The notes: generated by a model not told the origin, from the sequence alone. A stretch of 24,349 nucleotides of DNA from an uncultured Eubacteriales bacterium (GCA_910580045.1 CAJTXF010000013.1:32657-57005); one strand, 5' to 3'. Shown: positions 16,474 through 24,204, counted from the first letter of the stretch. Program-made: numbers and translations.

Positions 16474-16525
16474 GCACAGAACTTCTACTTTTTGGCACGA
16501 CAAACCGGAAGTTCTGTGCTATAAT
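16474..16525 (+). promoter_or_regulatory. Promoter with 12-bp inverted-repeat operator for the Gfo/Idh-AraC operon
   Basis: TATAAT at 16520-16525 is an extended -10 (TGCTATAAT) with no good -35, which suggests an activated promoter. Immediately upstream are perfect 12-bp inverted arms, GCACAGAACTTC at 16474-16485 and GAAGTTCTGTGC at 16508-16519, 22 bases apart; the right arm abuts the -10. Two half-sites over the -35 region fit binding by the AraC-type regulator encoded at the end of the same operon. Transcription would start about 35 bases before the first gene. The rest of the 177-base gap shows no gene. Confidence 0.6.
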
Positions 16526-16566
16526 TGTCACAGAAACCAGCCTTCAGGCGGAAAGGATGAACGACT

Positions 16567-17778
16567 ATGGACAAAACTGTAAAGGTCGCGATGGTGGGCG
16601 TGGGCGCCATCAGCGGCATTTATCTGCAGAACATTACCACTGTGTTCCGGGAGCTGGACTTGGTGGGCGTCTGCGATTTGATTCCTGAGCGGGCCGAAAA
16701 GGGCGCTGCCTATGTGCGGGAGCAGCGGGAGAAGGGCGCCCCAGTTCGGGTGCCAAAAATCTACAAGGATATGTATGAGGCCATGGATGACCCGGAGGTA
16801 GAGGTCATCCTGAACCTGACCCGGCCCTATGAGCACTTTGAGGTGACCAAGCAGGCCCTGCTCCACGGCAAGCATGTGTACAGCGAGAAGCCCTTGGGCG
16901 TGGACATGGACGAGGCCAGCCAGCTTATCGCCCTGGCGGAGGAGAAAAACCTGCGCCTGGGCGGGGCGCCGGACACCTTTATGGGCGCGGGCATCCAGAC
17001 TGCCCGCAGGCTGATTGACAGCGGGTATATCGGGGATTTGGTGGGGGCCAGCTGCGCCATGGTCTGCCACGGCCACGAGACCTGGCACCCGGACCCGGAG
17101 TTCTACTATAAGCGGGGCGGCGGCCCCATGCTGGACATGGGTCCCTATTACATCACAGCCCTGGTGCAGCTGCTGGGCCAGGCCAAGGGCCTGATGGGCA
17201 TGACCAAGCGCTCCTTCCCCCAGCGGCTTATTACCTCCGCGCCCCACCGGGGGGAGACCATCCATGTGGACGTGGACACCTGGCTCTCCGGCAATATTGA
17301 GTTCACCAGCGGGGCCATTGCCCAGGTGTTCACCACCTTTGACGTGCACTATACTGCCCAGGCCCGGTTTGAAATCTACGGCACCAAGGGCAGCCTGATG
17401 GTCCCGGACCCCAACACCTTCGGCGGCCCGGTGCTCCTGCTGCGGCCTGAGGACGCGGCGGCAGAGGCAGCGGCTCCCAAGGCTGACCCGGGCCTTGCCC
17501 GCCGCGGGGTGCCTGACTTCTACCGGGGCTGGAAGGAAGTGCCCCTGCTCTATGATTACGCGGAGAACAGCCGGGGCCTGGGCCTGGCAGACATGGCCAA
17601 GGCCATCCGCACCGGCCGGGACCACCGGGCCAACTATCAGCAGCAGCGCCATGTGCTGGAGCTGATGACCGGGTTCAGCAAGTCCTGCGAGAGCGGGGCC
17701 TATGTACCCATGCAGAGCAAATACACCCCCACTGCCCCCATGGAGAACAACCCCATGCACGGCATTTTGGACGACTGA
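16567..17778 (+). CDS. Gfo/Idh/MocA-family NAD(P)-dependent oxidoreductase
   Basis: A 403-residue sugar- or polyol-type dehydrogenase. The N-terminal Rossmann fold has VAMVGVGAISG (7-17) and VCDLIPERA; SEKPLG (106-111) carries the family's catalytic Lys108. The second domain has GGGPMLDMGPYYITALVQLLG (184-204), which keeps the Asp (190) of the usual D-x-G-x-H pattern but has Tyr in place of the His. The C-terminal domain mediates oligomer formation in the family. It acts in the cytoplasm, oxidising or reducing a hydroxyl of a sugar, inositol or related acid; the substrate is not evident. It is the first gene of an operon with a TIM-barrel isomerase (16 bases on) and an AraC regulator, a common catabolic module. 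AGGCGGAAAGGATG precedes the ATG. Confidence 0.92.
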   Translation: MDKTVKVAMVGVGAISGIYLQNITTVFRELDLVGVCDLIPERAEKGAAYVREQREKGAPVRVPKIYKDMYEAMDDPEVEVILNLTRPYEHFEVTKQALLHGKHVYSEKPLGVDMDEASQLIALAEEKNLRLGGAPDTFMGAGIQTARRLIDSGYIGDLVGASCAMVCHGHETWHPDPEFYYKRGGGPMLDMGPYYITALVQLLGQAKGLMGMTKRSFPQRLITSAPHRGETIHVDVDTWLSGNIEFTSGAIAQVFTTFDVHYTAQARFEIYGTKGSLMVPDPNTFGGPVLLLRPEDAAAEAAAPKADPGLARRGVPDFYRGWKEVPLLYDYAENSRGLGLADMAKAIRTGRDHRANYQQQRHVLELMTGFSKSCESGAYVPMQSKYTPTAPMENNPMHGILDD

Positions 17779-17794
17779 TAAGGAGGATACCAAT

Positions 17795-18625
17795 ATGAAA
17801 GCAGCATACACAGGCTGGACCTGGATTCAGGGCCGGGATTCTGAGACCGCAAAAAAACAGCTGGAGCAGAGCTTTAAGGAGTGCAAATTCCTGGGCTATG
17901 ACACAGTGGAGAACTTCGCCTTCATCCGGGACTACTACAAGGACGACCCGGCTGAGCTGAAAAACCTGGCCAGCGCCTGCGGCGTGGAGCTGGTCAACCT
18001 GTACGGCCACTTTAACTTCGACGTGGAGGCCTCTCTGAAAACAGCTATGGAGCAGGTGGATTTCCTGGCAGCTGTGGGCGGCAAATGGTACAACTGCCAG
18101 AACGGCGGCTTTGGTGACGATGGCCCCAGCGAGCGGCCCACCAACCCGGAGATGCTGGACAAAACCTGTGAGATTGCCAACCGCCTGGGCGAGTACGCCA
18201 AGGGCAAGGGCGTAACCGTGTGCTTCCACCCCCACTACGGCACCTGCGTGTTCAGCCAGAGCGACATTGACTATTTTGCCTCCCACACAAACCCGGAGTT
18301 TGTGTCCTTCTGCTTTGACACAGCCCACACCACCCTGGCCGGCATTGACCCGGCAGACCTGATTCGCCAGTATGGGGCGCGCATTGCCTACATGCACCTG
18401 AAGGACGTGGACACCCACGCCCTGAAAACCGCCCAGGGCCCGGCGAAAATGGGCACCTTCCGGGCATTGGGCCACGGCACCGTGGACTTCCCCGGGGTGA
18501 AGGCGGCCCTGGAGGAAGTGGGGTATGACGGGGTGCTCTGCGTGGAGCTGGACCGGCCCGAGGTGTGCAACTTCCACTCTGCCGAGGTATCCCGCATCTA
18601 CCTGCGGGACGTGCTGGGGCTGTAA
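17795..18625 (+). CDS. Sugar phosphate isomerase/epimerase, AP endonuclease 2-like TIM barrel (IolE-like)
   Basis: A 276-residue single-domain protein of the xylose isomerase-like TIM-barrel superfamily. Metal-binding positions are visible in order: Glu in DTVENFAF (about 39), the VCFHPHYGT strand, FCFDTAHTTLAG (Asp and His), YMHLKDVD, and a final CVELDRP with Glu. The sequence GHGTVDFPGV is also typical of IolE/IolI-type isomerases and dehydratases. Pairing with a Gfo/Idh/MocA dehydrogenase suggests sequential steps on the same ketose, keto-polyol or inositol derivative, but the compound cannot be told. AAGGAGG is 8 bases before the ATG at 17795; longer upstream starts fall inside the preceding gene and are out of frame with it, so they are rejected. 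Confidence 0.9.
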   Translation: MKAAYTGWTWIQGRDSETAKKQLEQSFKECKFLGYDTVENFAFIRDYYKDDPAELKNLASACGVELVNLYGHFNFDVEASLKTAMEQVDFLAAVGGKWYNCQNGGFGDDGPSERPTNPEMLDKTCEIANRLGEYAKGKGVTVCFHPHYGTCVFSQSDIDYFASHTNPEFVSFCFDTAHTTLAGIDPADLIRQYGARIAYMHLKDVDTHALKTAQGPAKMGTFRALGHGTVDFPGVKAALEEVGYDGVLCVELDRPEVCNFHSAEVSRIYLRDVLGL

Positions 18626-18642
18626 GCGTCTAAAGGCAGACC

Positions 18643-19485
18643 ATGGCCCAGACACCCTATTTCGAGCAGCGGAGCGACCACTTTATGCTGTCCAGCCAGC
18701 CGGGCTTTGACTTCCCCGCCCACCTTCACGGGCAGCTGGAGCTGCTCTATGTGCGGGCGGGGCAGATGCGGGTGGCTGTGGGCGGGAGCCAGGCCCTGGT
18801 GCCTGCCGGCGGGCTGGCTGTCATCTTCCCGGACCAGGTACACTGGTACCAGCAGGCCGGAGAGGCCAGCGCCATCACCATGATTATTTGCGGCACTGGC
18901 TATGCGGGAGGCTTTTTGGACACCCTGACCCGCCGCCATCCAGAGGAGCCCATTCTCCCGCCGGAGAGGCTGCACCCGGATGTGTCCTATGCAGTGGGAG
19001 CATTAGAGCAGGAGTACGCCTGCGCCGGGGCGGAGAGCCTGGTCCTGGGGCCGCTGATTCAGCTGATACTGGGCCGGGTGACGCCTCTGCTCAGCCTGCG
19101 GAAAAACACTGCCGCGGATGCCAAGAATCTGAGCCACCGCATCGCGGCCTATATTCACGAGCACTGCCAGGAGCCCCTGACCCTGGACTCTGTGGCCGGG
19201 GAGGCGGGCATCAGCCGGTGCTATCTGTCCCGGGTATTCCCGGAGAAGATGGGCCAGAACTTCTCCGCCTATCTGGCCAGCATCCGGCTGGCCAGGGCCC
19301 GGGCCCTGCTGGCAGAGACCCGCCTGCCTGTGGCTGAGGTGGCGGCGGAATCCGGGTTTGAGAGCCCCCGCACCTTTTACCGGGTGTTCCGCCAGCACTA
19401 TGGGATGACGCCCATGGCTTACCGGCAGCAGGGCGGGGAGGCTGCCTCCCCACCGCCCCGGCAGAGAGTAGAGAAATCCAAATAA
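18643..19485 (+). CDS. AraC-family transcriptional regulator
   Basis: A 280-residue regulator. The N-terminal cupin domain (PAHLHGQLELLYVRAGQMRV, then LAVIFPDQVHWYQ) would bind a small-molecule effector such as a sugar. The C-terminal 100 residues hold two helix-turn-helix motifs: LTLDSVAGEAGISRCYLSRVF and, after the linker helix with RLARARALLAETRLPVAEVA, ESGFESPRTFYRVFRQHYGMTP, a good match to the AraC signature. It begins 17 bases after the isomerase gene with a weak ribosome site (AAAGG), so it is probably made in lower amounts from the same transcript. It likely controls its own operon through the inverted repeat at 16474-16519. Its last codon and stop overlap the terminator stem. Confidence 0.95.
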   Translation: MAQTPYFEQRSDHFMLSSQPGFDFPAHLHGQLELLYVRAGQMRVAVGGSQALVPAGGLAVIFPDQVHWYQQAGEASAITMIICGTGYAGGFLDTLTRRHPEEPILPPERLHPDVSYAVGALEQEYACAGAESLVLGPLIQLILGRVTPLLSLRKNTAADAKNLSHRIAAYIHEHCQEPLTLDSVAGEAGISRCYLSRVFPEKMGQNFSAYLASIRLARARALLAETRLPVAEVAAESGFESPRTFYRVFRQHYGMTPMAYRQQGGEAASPPPRQRVEKSK

Positions 19486-19528
19486 TCAAGGCCCTGAGAA
19501 TCCGCTCTCAGGGCCTTGATTGTTCTTA
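19484..19528. terminator. Bidirectional rho-independent terminator
   Basis: A perfect 16-bp stem (arms 19484-19499 and 19506-19521, 6-base loop) is followed by TGTTCTT on the plus strand and by TTATTTGGATTT on the minus strand. It separates the convergent AraC and small membrane protein genes and even overlaps the AraC stop codon. Confidence 0.93.
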
Positions 19529-19530
19529 TG

Positions 19531-20016
19531 TCACGCGGCCTTGGATGCCCGCCGCTTAGGAAGGGGGAAGAACAAAACCCCCTGGCCCAGCAGGACGCTC
19601 CACAAGAAGTTCCCGCCCAGCATCTGCTCGTACAGGACTGCCCAGAACAGGTGCATGTCCTGGGGGAATCCCACGGAATGGGACAAGCCCATATAGACAG
19701 CGGCAGCCACGCCGTTCAGGGCCAGGCAGAGGGCAGCACAGCCCAGAACCAACGCGAAGCCCAGCACCTGCCGGTTACCGGAGTTGGCCAGCACCGCCCT
19801 GCTCCTGTGCCGGAGCCAAAGGCAGAGCCCCACTGTCAGGGCCAGCCGGACACCCCTGGCAGCCAGGTACCCAAAGGGGATGCCCGTGGCCCCGGCCCGC
19901 ATATCCCGCTCAATCACCAAGCAGAAAACCGGTGCAGTCAGCAGAAACAAGAGCAGAATCAGAGAGAAGGCTTTCAGGGCCAGCAGAGAGAGGGATTCTT
20001 TTGAGAGCAGTTTCAT
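19531..20016 (-). CDS. Small polytopic membrane protein of unknown function
   Basis: A 161-residue protein with four likely membrane segments: about residues 12-34, 46-68, 83-110 and 125-152. Charged residues (RHRSR, KRRASK at the C-terminus) fall between or after them and suggest a cytoplasmic C-terminus. I recognise no family motif. AAAGGAGT lies 7 bases before the ATG. Codon use resembles its neighbours, so it appears to be a genuine gene. A MITE-like element sits only 31 bases upstream of the start and may have replaced or moved its promoter; no clear -10 is seen in the short remaining leader. It stands alone, convergent with the AraC gene. Confidence 0.75.
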   Translation of the reverse strand: MKLLSKESLSLLALKAFSLILLLFLLTAPVFCLVIERDMRAGATGIPFGYLAARGVRLALTVGLCLWLRHRSRAVLANSGNRQVLGFALVLGCAALCLALNGVAAAVYMGLSHSVGFPQDMHLFWAVLYEQMLGGNFLWSVLLGQGVLFFPLPKRRASKAA

Positions 20017-20047
20017 GGCAAGGACTCCTTTCGTTTATGATATGTGT

Positions 20048-20213
20048 TAGGGCGTGTTCACATAAGCGTTCGCACGAATCTTTTTGGTGGATTTCTGCCA
20101 TCTTCCGCGTTAAAAATTTTTGAAGTACGCCAGTACGTCTGCAAATTTTTGCCTTGAATCTGGCAGAAATCCCCTCAAAAATCTTCATACTCAACTTATG
20201 TGAACGCGCCCTA
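20048..20213. mobile_element. Second MITE-like palindromic element (166 bp), different family
   Basis: Terminal inverted repeats match in 18 of 19 positions: TAGGGCGTGTTCACATAAG at 20048-20066 and its complement at 20195-20213, consistent with TA target duplication. The interior is also complementary: TTTTTGGTGGATTTCTGCCA on the left pairs with the region around 20160-20181, AAAAATTTTTG with CAAATTTTTG, and the apex is GTAC-GCCA-GTAC. Nearly the whole element can fold into one hairpin. There is no coding capacity. Its ends do not match the element at 8367-8533. It lies in the 334-base divergent gap between the small membrane protein and the DHHW-like gene. Confidence 0.8.
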
Positions 20214-20231
20214 GTATTTGTTATGCCGGAC

Positions 20232-20276
20232 AAAAAGAGCCGCCCTGGGTCTGGTCCCGGAGGCGGCTCTTTTTTC
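20232..20276. terminator. Terminator-like hairpin in a divergent intergenic region
   Basis: AAAAGAGCCGCC and GGCGGCTCTTTTTT form a 12-bp stem around a 17-base loop with an inner GGG/CCC stem, with T-runs on both strands. No gene reads into it from either side: the flanking genes diverge. It may be an attenuator in the leader of the gene at 20351, the end of an unseen small RNA, or a leftover from a rearrangement involving the adjacent MITE-like element. Confidence 0.65.
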
Positions 20277-20350
20277 TGGCAAACCTCTGATATTGAGTTC
20301 TCAGCATAAGGGATTTTGAATCAGCAAGGAATGGAAAGGAGAGCCCTTCT

Positions 20351-21550
20351 ATGGAGCGTGAATACATCCGCCGCAAAAATAATGGGCCCATTCGCAGACC
20401 CAGCCGCCACAACCGCCCTCCCTGGCTCCTCTGGGGCATGATAGCCCTGGTGGTTCTGGCCCTGGTACTCTTTCTTATCATTCGGGCTGTGGGGGGCAGG
20501 AATGGCTCTCAGGAGGGGGAAGACGCTTCATCCGCCTTGGCCACGCCAATTCCAGAGCAGCTTCAGCAAGATACCCAGCAGCCACCCGCGGAGCCTACCC
20601 CTACCCCGGAGGCCGCTCTGCCCCAACAGTCTGCCCCGGACTCTGCTCCCACGGACATGGGCAGCTTTATGGTGGCGAATGGCAGCGGCTACGCCTACTA
20701 TGAATTCTCCACTGAGACCACCAACAGTTATATCTCAGCTGTAACCTCTTTGGCCAGCAATTTGGAGGGCTCAGCCCAGGTATACAGCCTGGTGGCCCCA
20801 ACTGCCATGGACATCCTTCTGCCGGAAAGCTATCTTTCGGAGTATCAGGTGGACAGCGCGGACCAGCGCAAGGCCATTGACAGCTATATCATTCCCTCTA
20901 TCAATGCCATCAATCCCAATGTGAAGACTGTTCCCCTCTATACAGCCCTGCGCCAGCACTGTAATGAGAACATCTATTTTGGCACGGATTCCACCTGGAC
21001 TCAGCTGGGCGGGTATTATGCCTATGGGGAGTTCTGCAGGGCCAAGGGCATCCAGGCCCTGGGTCTGGAGCAGTTTGAGAAGAAAACCTATGAGGGATTT
21101 ATGGGCGGATTTGCCAGCTCAGCTGGCGAGGACAGCTTCTATTCTGACACAGTGGAGGCCTATCTGCCGGGGGGGAACACCAGCCTGAGCTTTACCAGCG
21201 CAGATGGAGAGGTCTCGGAGGGATGGCAGGTTATCTCGGATGGGGATGGATACAGCAGTTCCCTGCTCTATCTGATTTTTGCCGCGGGCGACCAGCCCTA
21301 TAAGGTACTGACCAACGCTGACATTACAGACGGTTCCTCGTGTCTGGTGGTGCAGGATTCCTTCGGAAACTTCTTTATCCCCTTTCTCACCCAGCACTAT
21401 CAGAATGTATATGTGGTGGATTACCGCTCCTACTCTGGCAGCATACCGGAGCTGGCCAGGGAGAAGGGCGCCTCAGACGTAATTGTGCTGAGCAATGTGA
21501 TTGCCACCAGCAGCTCCTCTGCGGTGGAGGGGCTTCGGAGCCTGCTCTGA
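20351..21550 (+). CDS. Membrane-anchored DHHW/SGNH-hydrolase-like surface protein
   Basis: A 399-residue protein with a basic cytoplasmic start, one membrane segment at about residues 26-46, a Pro/Gln/Thr-rich spacer (about 52-105) and an extracellular domain. The domain resembles the DHHW family, relatives of AlgX/AlgJ-type SGNH enzymes that act in surface polysaccharide acetylation. The family Ser block is present as VVQDSFGNFFIPFLTQHYQN (Ser337). The block that names the family reads TDSTWTQLGGYYAY (212-225), so the Asp and Trp remain but both His are replaced. It may be inactive as an acetyl-transferring enzyme, or use other residues. A good AAAGGAGAG site precedes the ATG. No polysaccharide genes adjoin it. 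No clear promoter is seen in the 75 bases after the upstream hairpin. Confidence 0.8.
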   Translation: MEREYIRRKNNGPIRRPSRHNRPPWLLWGMIALVVLALVLFLIIRAVGGRNGSQEGEDASSALATPIPEQLQQDTQQPPAEPTPTPEAALPQQSAPDSAPTDMGSFMVANGSGYAYYEFSTETTNSYISAVTSLASNLEGSAQVYSLVAPTAMDILLPESYLSEYQVDSADQRKAIDSYIIPSINAINPNVKTVPLYTALRQHCNENIYFGTDSTWTQLGGYYAYGEFCRAKGIQALGLEQFEKKTYEGFMGGFASSAGEDSFYSDTVEAYLPGGNTSLSFTSADGEVSEGWQVISDGDGYSSSLLYLIFAAGDQPYKVLTNADITDGSSCLVVQDSFGNFFIPFLTQHYQNVYVVDYRSYSGSIPELAREKGASDVIVLSNVIATSSSSAVEGLRSLL

Positions 21551-21571
21551 CAGAATTCACCTATAAAGCTC

Positions 21572-21600
21572 TTGTCTTTCTTGGCAATCTGTGGTACTGT
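21572..21600 (+). promoter_or_regulatory. Possible promoter of the VOC gene
   Basis: TTGTCT (21572-21577), a 17-base spacer and TACTGT (21595-21600) with TGG in front form a modest extended -10 promoter. No terminator separates the preceding gene, so the VOC gene may also be reached by read-through. Confidence 0.35.
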
Positions 21601-21656
21601 GTTTCAAACAGCTGGGGAAGCATCCCAGGGGTCATACATTTTTTGGGAGGGTGAAC

Positions 21657-22043
21657 GTGAAAAACTACACTCAAGTTTACGTAAAGGACAGTTTGGAAGC
21701 AGCGAAGCAGTACTGTGACGCTTTTGGGGCAGAGATTACCTTAGAGATGAAAAACCCCGCTGGGACAGCCTATGAACACTGTGAGCTGTCTGTGGGCGGA
21801 GAAGGCTTCCTGGCCCTGGCGGAGGCCCAGAACCCCTGCGATGTGGCTTTTCTCCACAAGATGAAGTGGGAGACCATGACCTTCAACGTGTTCGAGATGG
21901 GCACCCGGGAGGCGGTTTCCCATGCCTTTGATGTGCTCAGTGAGGGGGGCGTGGTGCTTCATCCCCTTGGCTCGCTGCCCTGGAATGAGTACAACGCCAC
22001 TGTTATTGACAAATATGGAGTCTGCTGGTGGATTGCCATCTGA
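21657..22043 (+). CDS. VOC (glyoxalase/PhnB-like) superfamily protein
   Basis: A 128-residue cytoplasmic protein with the paired beta-alpha-beta-beta-beta modules of the vicinal oxygen chelate superfamily, most like the PhnB/3-demethylubiquinone-type group: YVKDSLEAAKQYCDAFGAEI near the start, a middle strand VSHAFDVLSEGGVVLHPLGS, and a closing DKYGVCWWIAI. Members include glyoxalases, antibiotic-binding resistance proteins and many of unknown role; no specific function is assigned. The start is GTG at 21657 because GGGAGG is 6 bases upstream; the GTG at 21651 touches the ribosome site directly. A strong shared terminator follows. Confidence 0.85.
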   Translation: MKNYTQVYVKDSLEAAKQYCDAFGAEITLEMKNPAGTAYEHCELSVGGEGFLALAEAQNPCDVAFLHKMKWETMTFNVFEMGTREAVSHAFDVLSEGGVVLHPLGSLPWNEYNATVIDKYGVCWWIAI

Positions 22044-22057
22044 GCCAACCCTCACAC

Positions 22058-22089
22058 AAAAAAGGACAGCGTTTCCGCTGTCCTTTTTT
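22058..22089. terminator. Bidirectional rho-independent terminator
   Basis: Perfect 13-bp stem AAAAAAGGACAGC / GCTGTCCTTTTTT with a 6-base loop. It has A and T tracts on the two sides and lies between the convergent VOC and methyltransferase genes. Confidence 0.93.
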
Positions 22090-22093
22090 GCTG

Positions 22094-22912
22094 CTATTTT
22101 CTCGCCAGGGTCAGGAAGTGAGGACTGAGCCCCAGTAGGGAGGACTGGCCTTCCGTGAGCCGCAGGATTTCCAACAGACGCTCCCGGGCGGCTGGGTCCT
22201 CCCACTTTTTGTTGAGGTCAGGCGTAAACCAAATGCAGCCCTCCACGGCCAGGGAAGTTTCTGGGGTGAAGCCGCTGTCAGAAATCTCCTGGGCCAGGGC
22301 TTCAGGGGTATGGAAGTAGGCCTGGGCAATCATGTTTGGGTACTTTCCGGGCCTGTGGTGCTCCCCGGTGGTGAGCTCCCGGCGGAGCATATCCAGGTAG
22401 ACTTCATCATCAATCAGCTCATTACTGGTGCGGTAGGTGGACAAGGCCCAGGTTGCTGAGCTAAACTTAGAAATCCCCGCTGCAATCAGCAGCCCGCCAG
22501 GACGGAGAACCCTTTTCGCCTCTGCCAGAGCTCGGAGGCGGCTCTCCCGCTCCAAAAGGTGGTACAGGGGGCCCATCAGGAGCAGAACGTCGCAGGAGGC
22601 GTCCTGGGCGGGCAGGGAGCGGGCGTCAGCGGCAAAGGCAGGGTAAGGACAGGTCTGGTGCTGTTTGGCGTAAGCAACGGCACTGGGGGCCAGCTCAAAG
22701 AGGGTCACATCACAGCCTAGCTCTGCCAGCCAGTTGGAATAGTAGCCCACGCCGCCACCCACATCGCAGACAGCCATGCCGGGCTCTATATAGCGTGCCA
22801 GAATCTCCTTGGTGCGGGCAGCTTCAATGATGCCCAGGCCCCGTTCCAGGCGGTTGATTTCCGCACCGTTCTCGTAAAATTCTTTCACTTCATTTATATT
22901 TTCATGGCTCAT
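22094..22912 (-). CDS. Class I SAM-dependent methyltransferase
   Basis: A 272-residue cytoplasmic methyltransferase of the Methyltransf_11/25 type. The SAM-binding motif I is VCDVGGGVGYYSNWLAELG (48-66), followed by the acidic end of strand 2 (VTLFELAPSAV), ADARSLPAQDASCDVLLLMG (motifs II-III) and EAKRVLRPGGLLI (post-III). The methyl acceptor is unknown; the LMGPLYHLLERESR stretch is typical of small-molecule methyltransferases. The ATG at 22912 is chosen for its GAGGAG site 10 bases upstream; a longer in-frame reading into the preceding gene lacks one. It follows the HAD-GNAT gene by 38 bases on the same strand, so the two are probably co-transcribed. Confidence 0.92.
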   Translation of the reverse strand: MSHENINEVKEFYENGAEINRLERGLGIIEAARTKEILARYIEPGMAVCDVGGGVGYYSNWLAELGCDVTLFELAPSAVAYAKQHQTCPYPAFAADARSLPAQDASCDVLLLMGPLYHLLERESRLRALAEAKRVLRPGGLLIAAGISKFSSATWALSTYRTSNELIDDEVYLDMLRRELTTGEHHRPGKYPNMIAQAYFHTPEALAQEISDSGFTPETSLAVEGCIWFTPDLNKKWEDPAARERLLEILRLTEGQSSLLGLSPHFLTLARK

Positions 22913-22950
22913 AAGGTATACGCTCCTCAAATTTGGATTGGGAAACGCAA

Positions 22951-24063
22951 TCAAACGACCTCTGTCGCAGTAATACGAAAGCCGTTCCTCTCGTACAATC
23001 TGACGGCACTCTGGTTCCAATCAGCCACGTGAAGGGTGATTGGCTGAGTTCCACGCTGTTGCATACAGGCCACTGCGAACTGCAGCAGTCCATGACCATA
23101 TCCTTTCTTTTGGCAATCCTTCCGGACAAAGAGGTCATCAATTTCGTTTCCGTATATGGCAACCGAGCCTGCCAGCTCCCCGTCCGTCTCCAGGAGGAAG
23201 ATGTTCTCCGCCTTGGAGAGCAGCGCCGCCCTGTCTGAGCAGCAGTGGATAGGGGACAGGTGCAGGGCCCGGCGCATATCAGAAAAGCAATCGTTATAAG
23301 CGTCACGGTATGCGGGATAGTCAGCATCAGAGTAGTTGCGCAGGCACAGATTGGGCGCGGGAAGGGCAGGGCCGCTGTATTCCATTGTATGGGCCAGGAT
23401 GATGTGCTCCCGCACTAGCTCCCACAATTCAAACGGCTCCTGTTCTCTCCGCCTGACTGCAACAAAGCGGCAGCCCGCATTCTCTGCTGCCAGCTTATCC
23501 TTCTCCTCATCTCCAAACAGCACCAATTCGCGAACAGGGATATGGAAATGCTCTGCAATCACTTCCAGGCCCCGGGGGTTGGGCTTCCGGTACCCGCATA
23601 CGGCGGAGGAGACGTACAGGTCAAGATAGGGGAGCAGCTCCTGGACATCCCGCTGAAAAAGCTCGTCTGGCATTCCGCTGGGCAAATCGGTCAAGGCCGC
23701 TATATGGATACCCACTTCCCTGAGTTTGGAAAGGCAGGGGATGGTATCCGGGAAAATTTTGCTGGTTAAATGCAAGGATTGGAAGAAGACCTGGATACAT
23801 TCGGAAACCGGCGGGCGATTCTCCCAATGGCTGACGGCTTTTTCAAAGAGCCAATCCGGCTGTACCTCTTTTTCACGCGCTGTGATTCTGAGATTCCAGC
23901 TCCGCAATATGTCAACAGAGCCTGCAATATCTGTAGTCGTGGCACCGCAACAGAAGTGGCTATTGACGGTTTGCATGCCCTGCTCATAAAACGCAGTCCA
24001 GTTTTCCGGCATACCGATGTACTCCATCAGCGTTCCGCCCAAATCAAATACCGCAGTGCGCAC
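22951..24063 (-). CDS. HAD-family hydrolase fused to GNAT acetyltransferase
   Basis: A 370-residue two-domain protein. Residues 1 to about 225 are a HAD phosphatase-like domain: motif I VFDLGGTL (nucleophile Asp7; the second Asp of DxD is Gly), motif II ALTDLPSG, motif III Lys in GYRKPNPRG, motif IV FGDEEKDKLAAENAG. Residues 238-370 are a GNAT N-acetyltransferase with the acetyl-CoA loop QKKGYGHG (318-325) and closing WNQSAVRLYERNGF. Fused, the domains could dephosphorylate and acetylate one metabolite, but the substrate is unknown. The most likely start is GTG at 24063, just before the first HAD motif. An ORF extending further would cross the rRNA terminator and 23S gene and is rejected. The ribosome site (GGGGGTAGGAG) is close. 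There is little room for a promoter after the rRNA terminator. Confidence 0.85.
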   Translation of the reverse strand: MRTAVFDLGGTLMEYIGMPENWTAFYEQGMQTVNSHFCCGATTTDIAGSVDILRSWNLRITAREKEVQPDWLFEKAVSHWENRPPVSECIQVFFQSLHLTSKIFPDTIPCLSKLREVGIHIAALTDLPSGMPDELFQRDVQELLPYLDLYVSSAVCGYRKPNPRGLEVIAEHFHIPVRELVLFGDEEKDKLAAENAGCRFVAVRRREQEPFELWELVREHIILAHTMEYSGPALPAPNLCLRNYSDADYPAYRDAYNDCFSDMRRALHLSPIHCCSDRAALLSKAENIFLLETDGELAGSVAIYGNEIDDLFVRKDCQKKGYGHGLLQFAVACMQQRGTQPITLHVADWNQSAVRLYERNGFRITATEVV

Positions 24064-24090
24064 ACTCCTACCCCCAGGCAAAATCAAATA

Positions 24091-24123
24091 TAAAAAAACA
24101 GCCCACCCATATGGATGGACTGT
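24091..24123 (-). terminator. Terminator of the rRNA operon
   Basis: On the minus strand an 11-bp stem (ACAGTCCATCC, loop ATAT, GGGTGGGCTGT, with two G-U pairs) is followed by TTTTTTAT. It lies about 80 bases after the 23S 3' end and 28 bases before the HAD-GNAT start. Confidence 0.85.
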
Positions 24124-24204
24124 ATTATCAACTAAATCATCAGTACCCTGAAAACTGAATAAAGGAGAAAGCGGAAGGAAATCGAATAAGGGTTGGGAAC
24201 CAAC

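Noticed and set aside
16491..16516. TTGGCACG as a sigma-54 -24 element for the Gfo/Idh operon
   Set aside because: The required -12 TTGC element is missing at the right distance, and a good TGCTATAAT sigma-A type -10 lies downstream.
22913..23020. N-terminal extension of the methyltransferase to 23020
   Set aside because: It overlaps the end of the HAD-GNAT gene; the ATG at 22912 has a proper ribosome site and starts at a typical distance from motif I.
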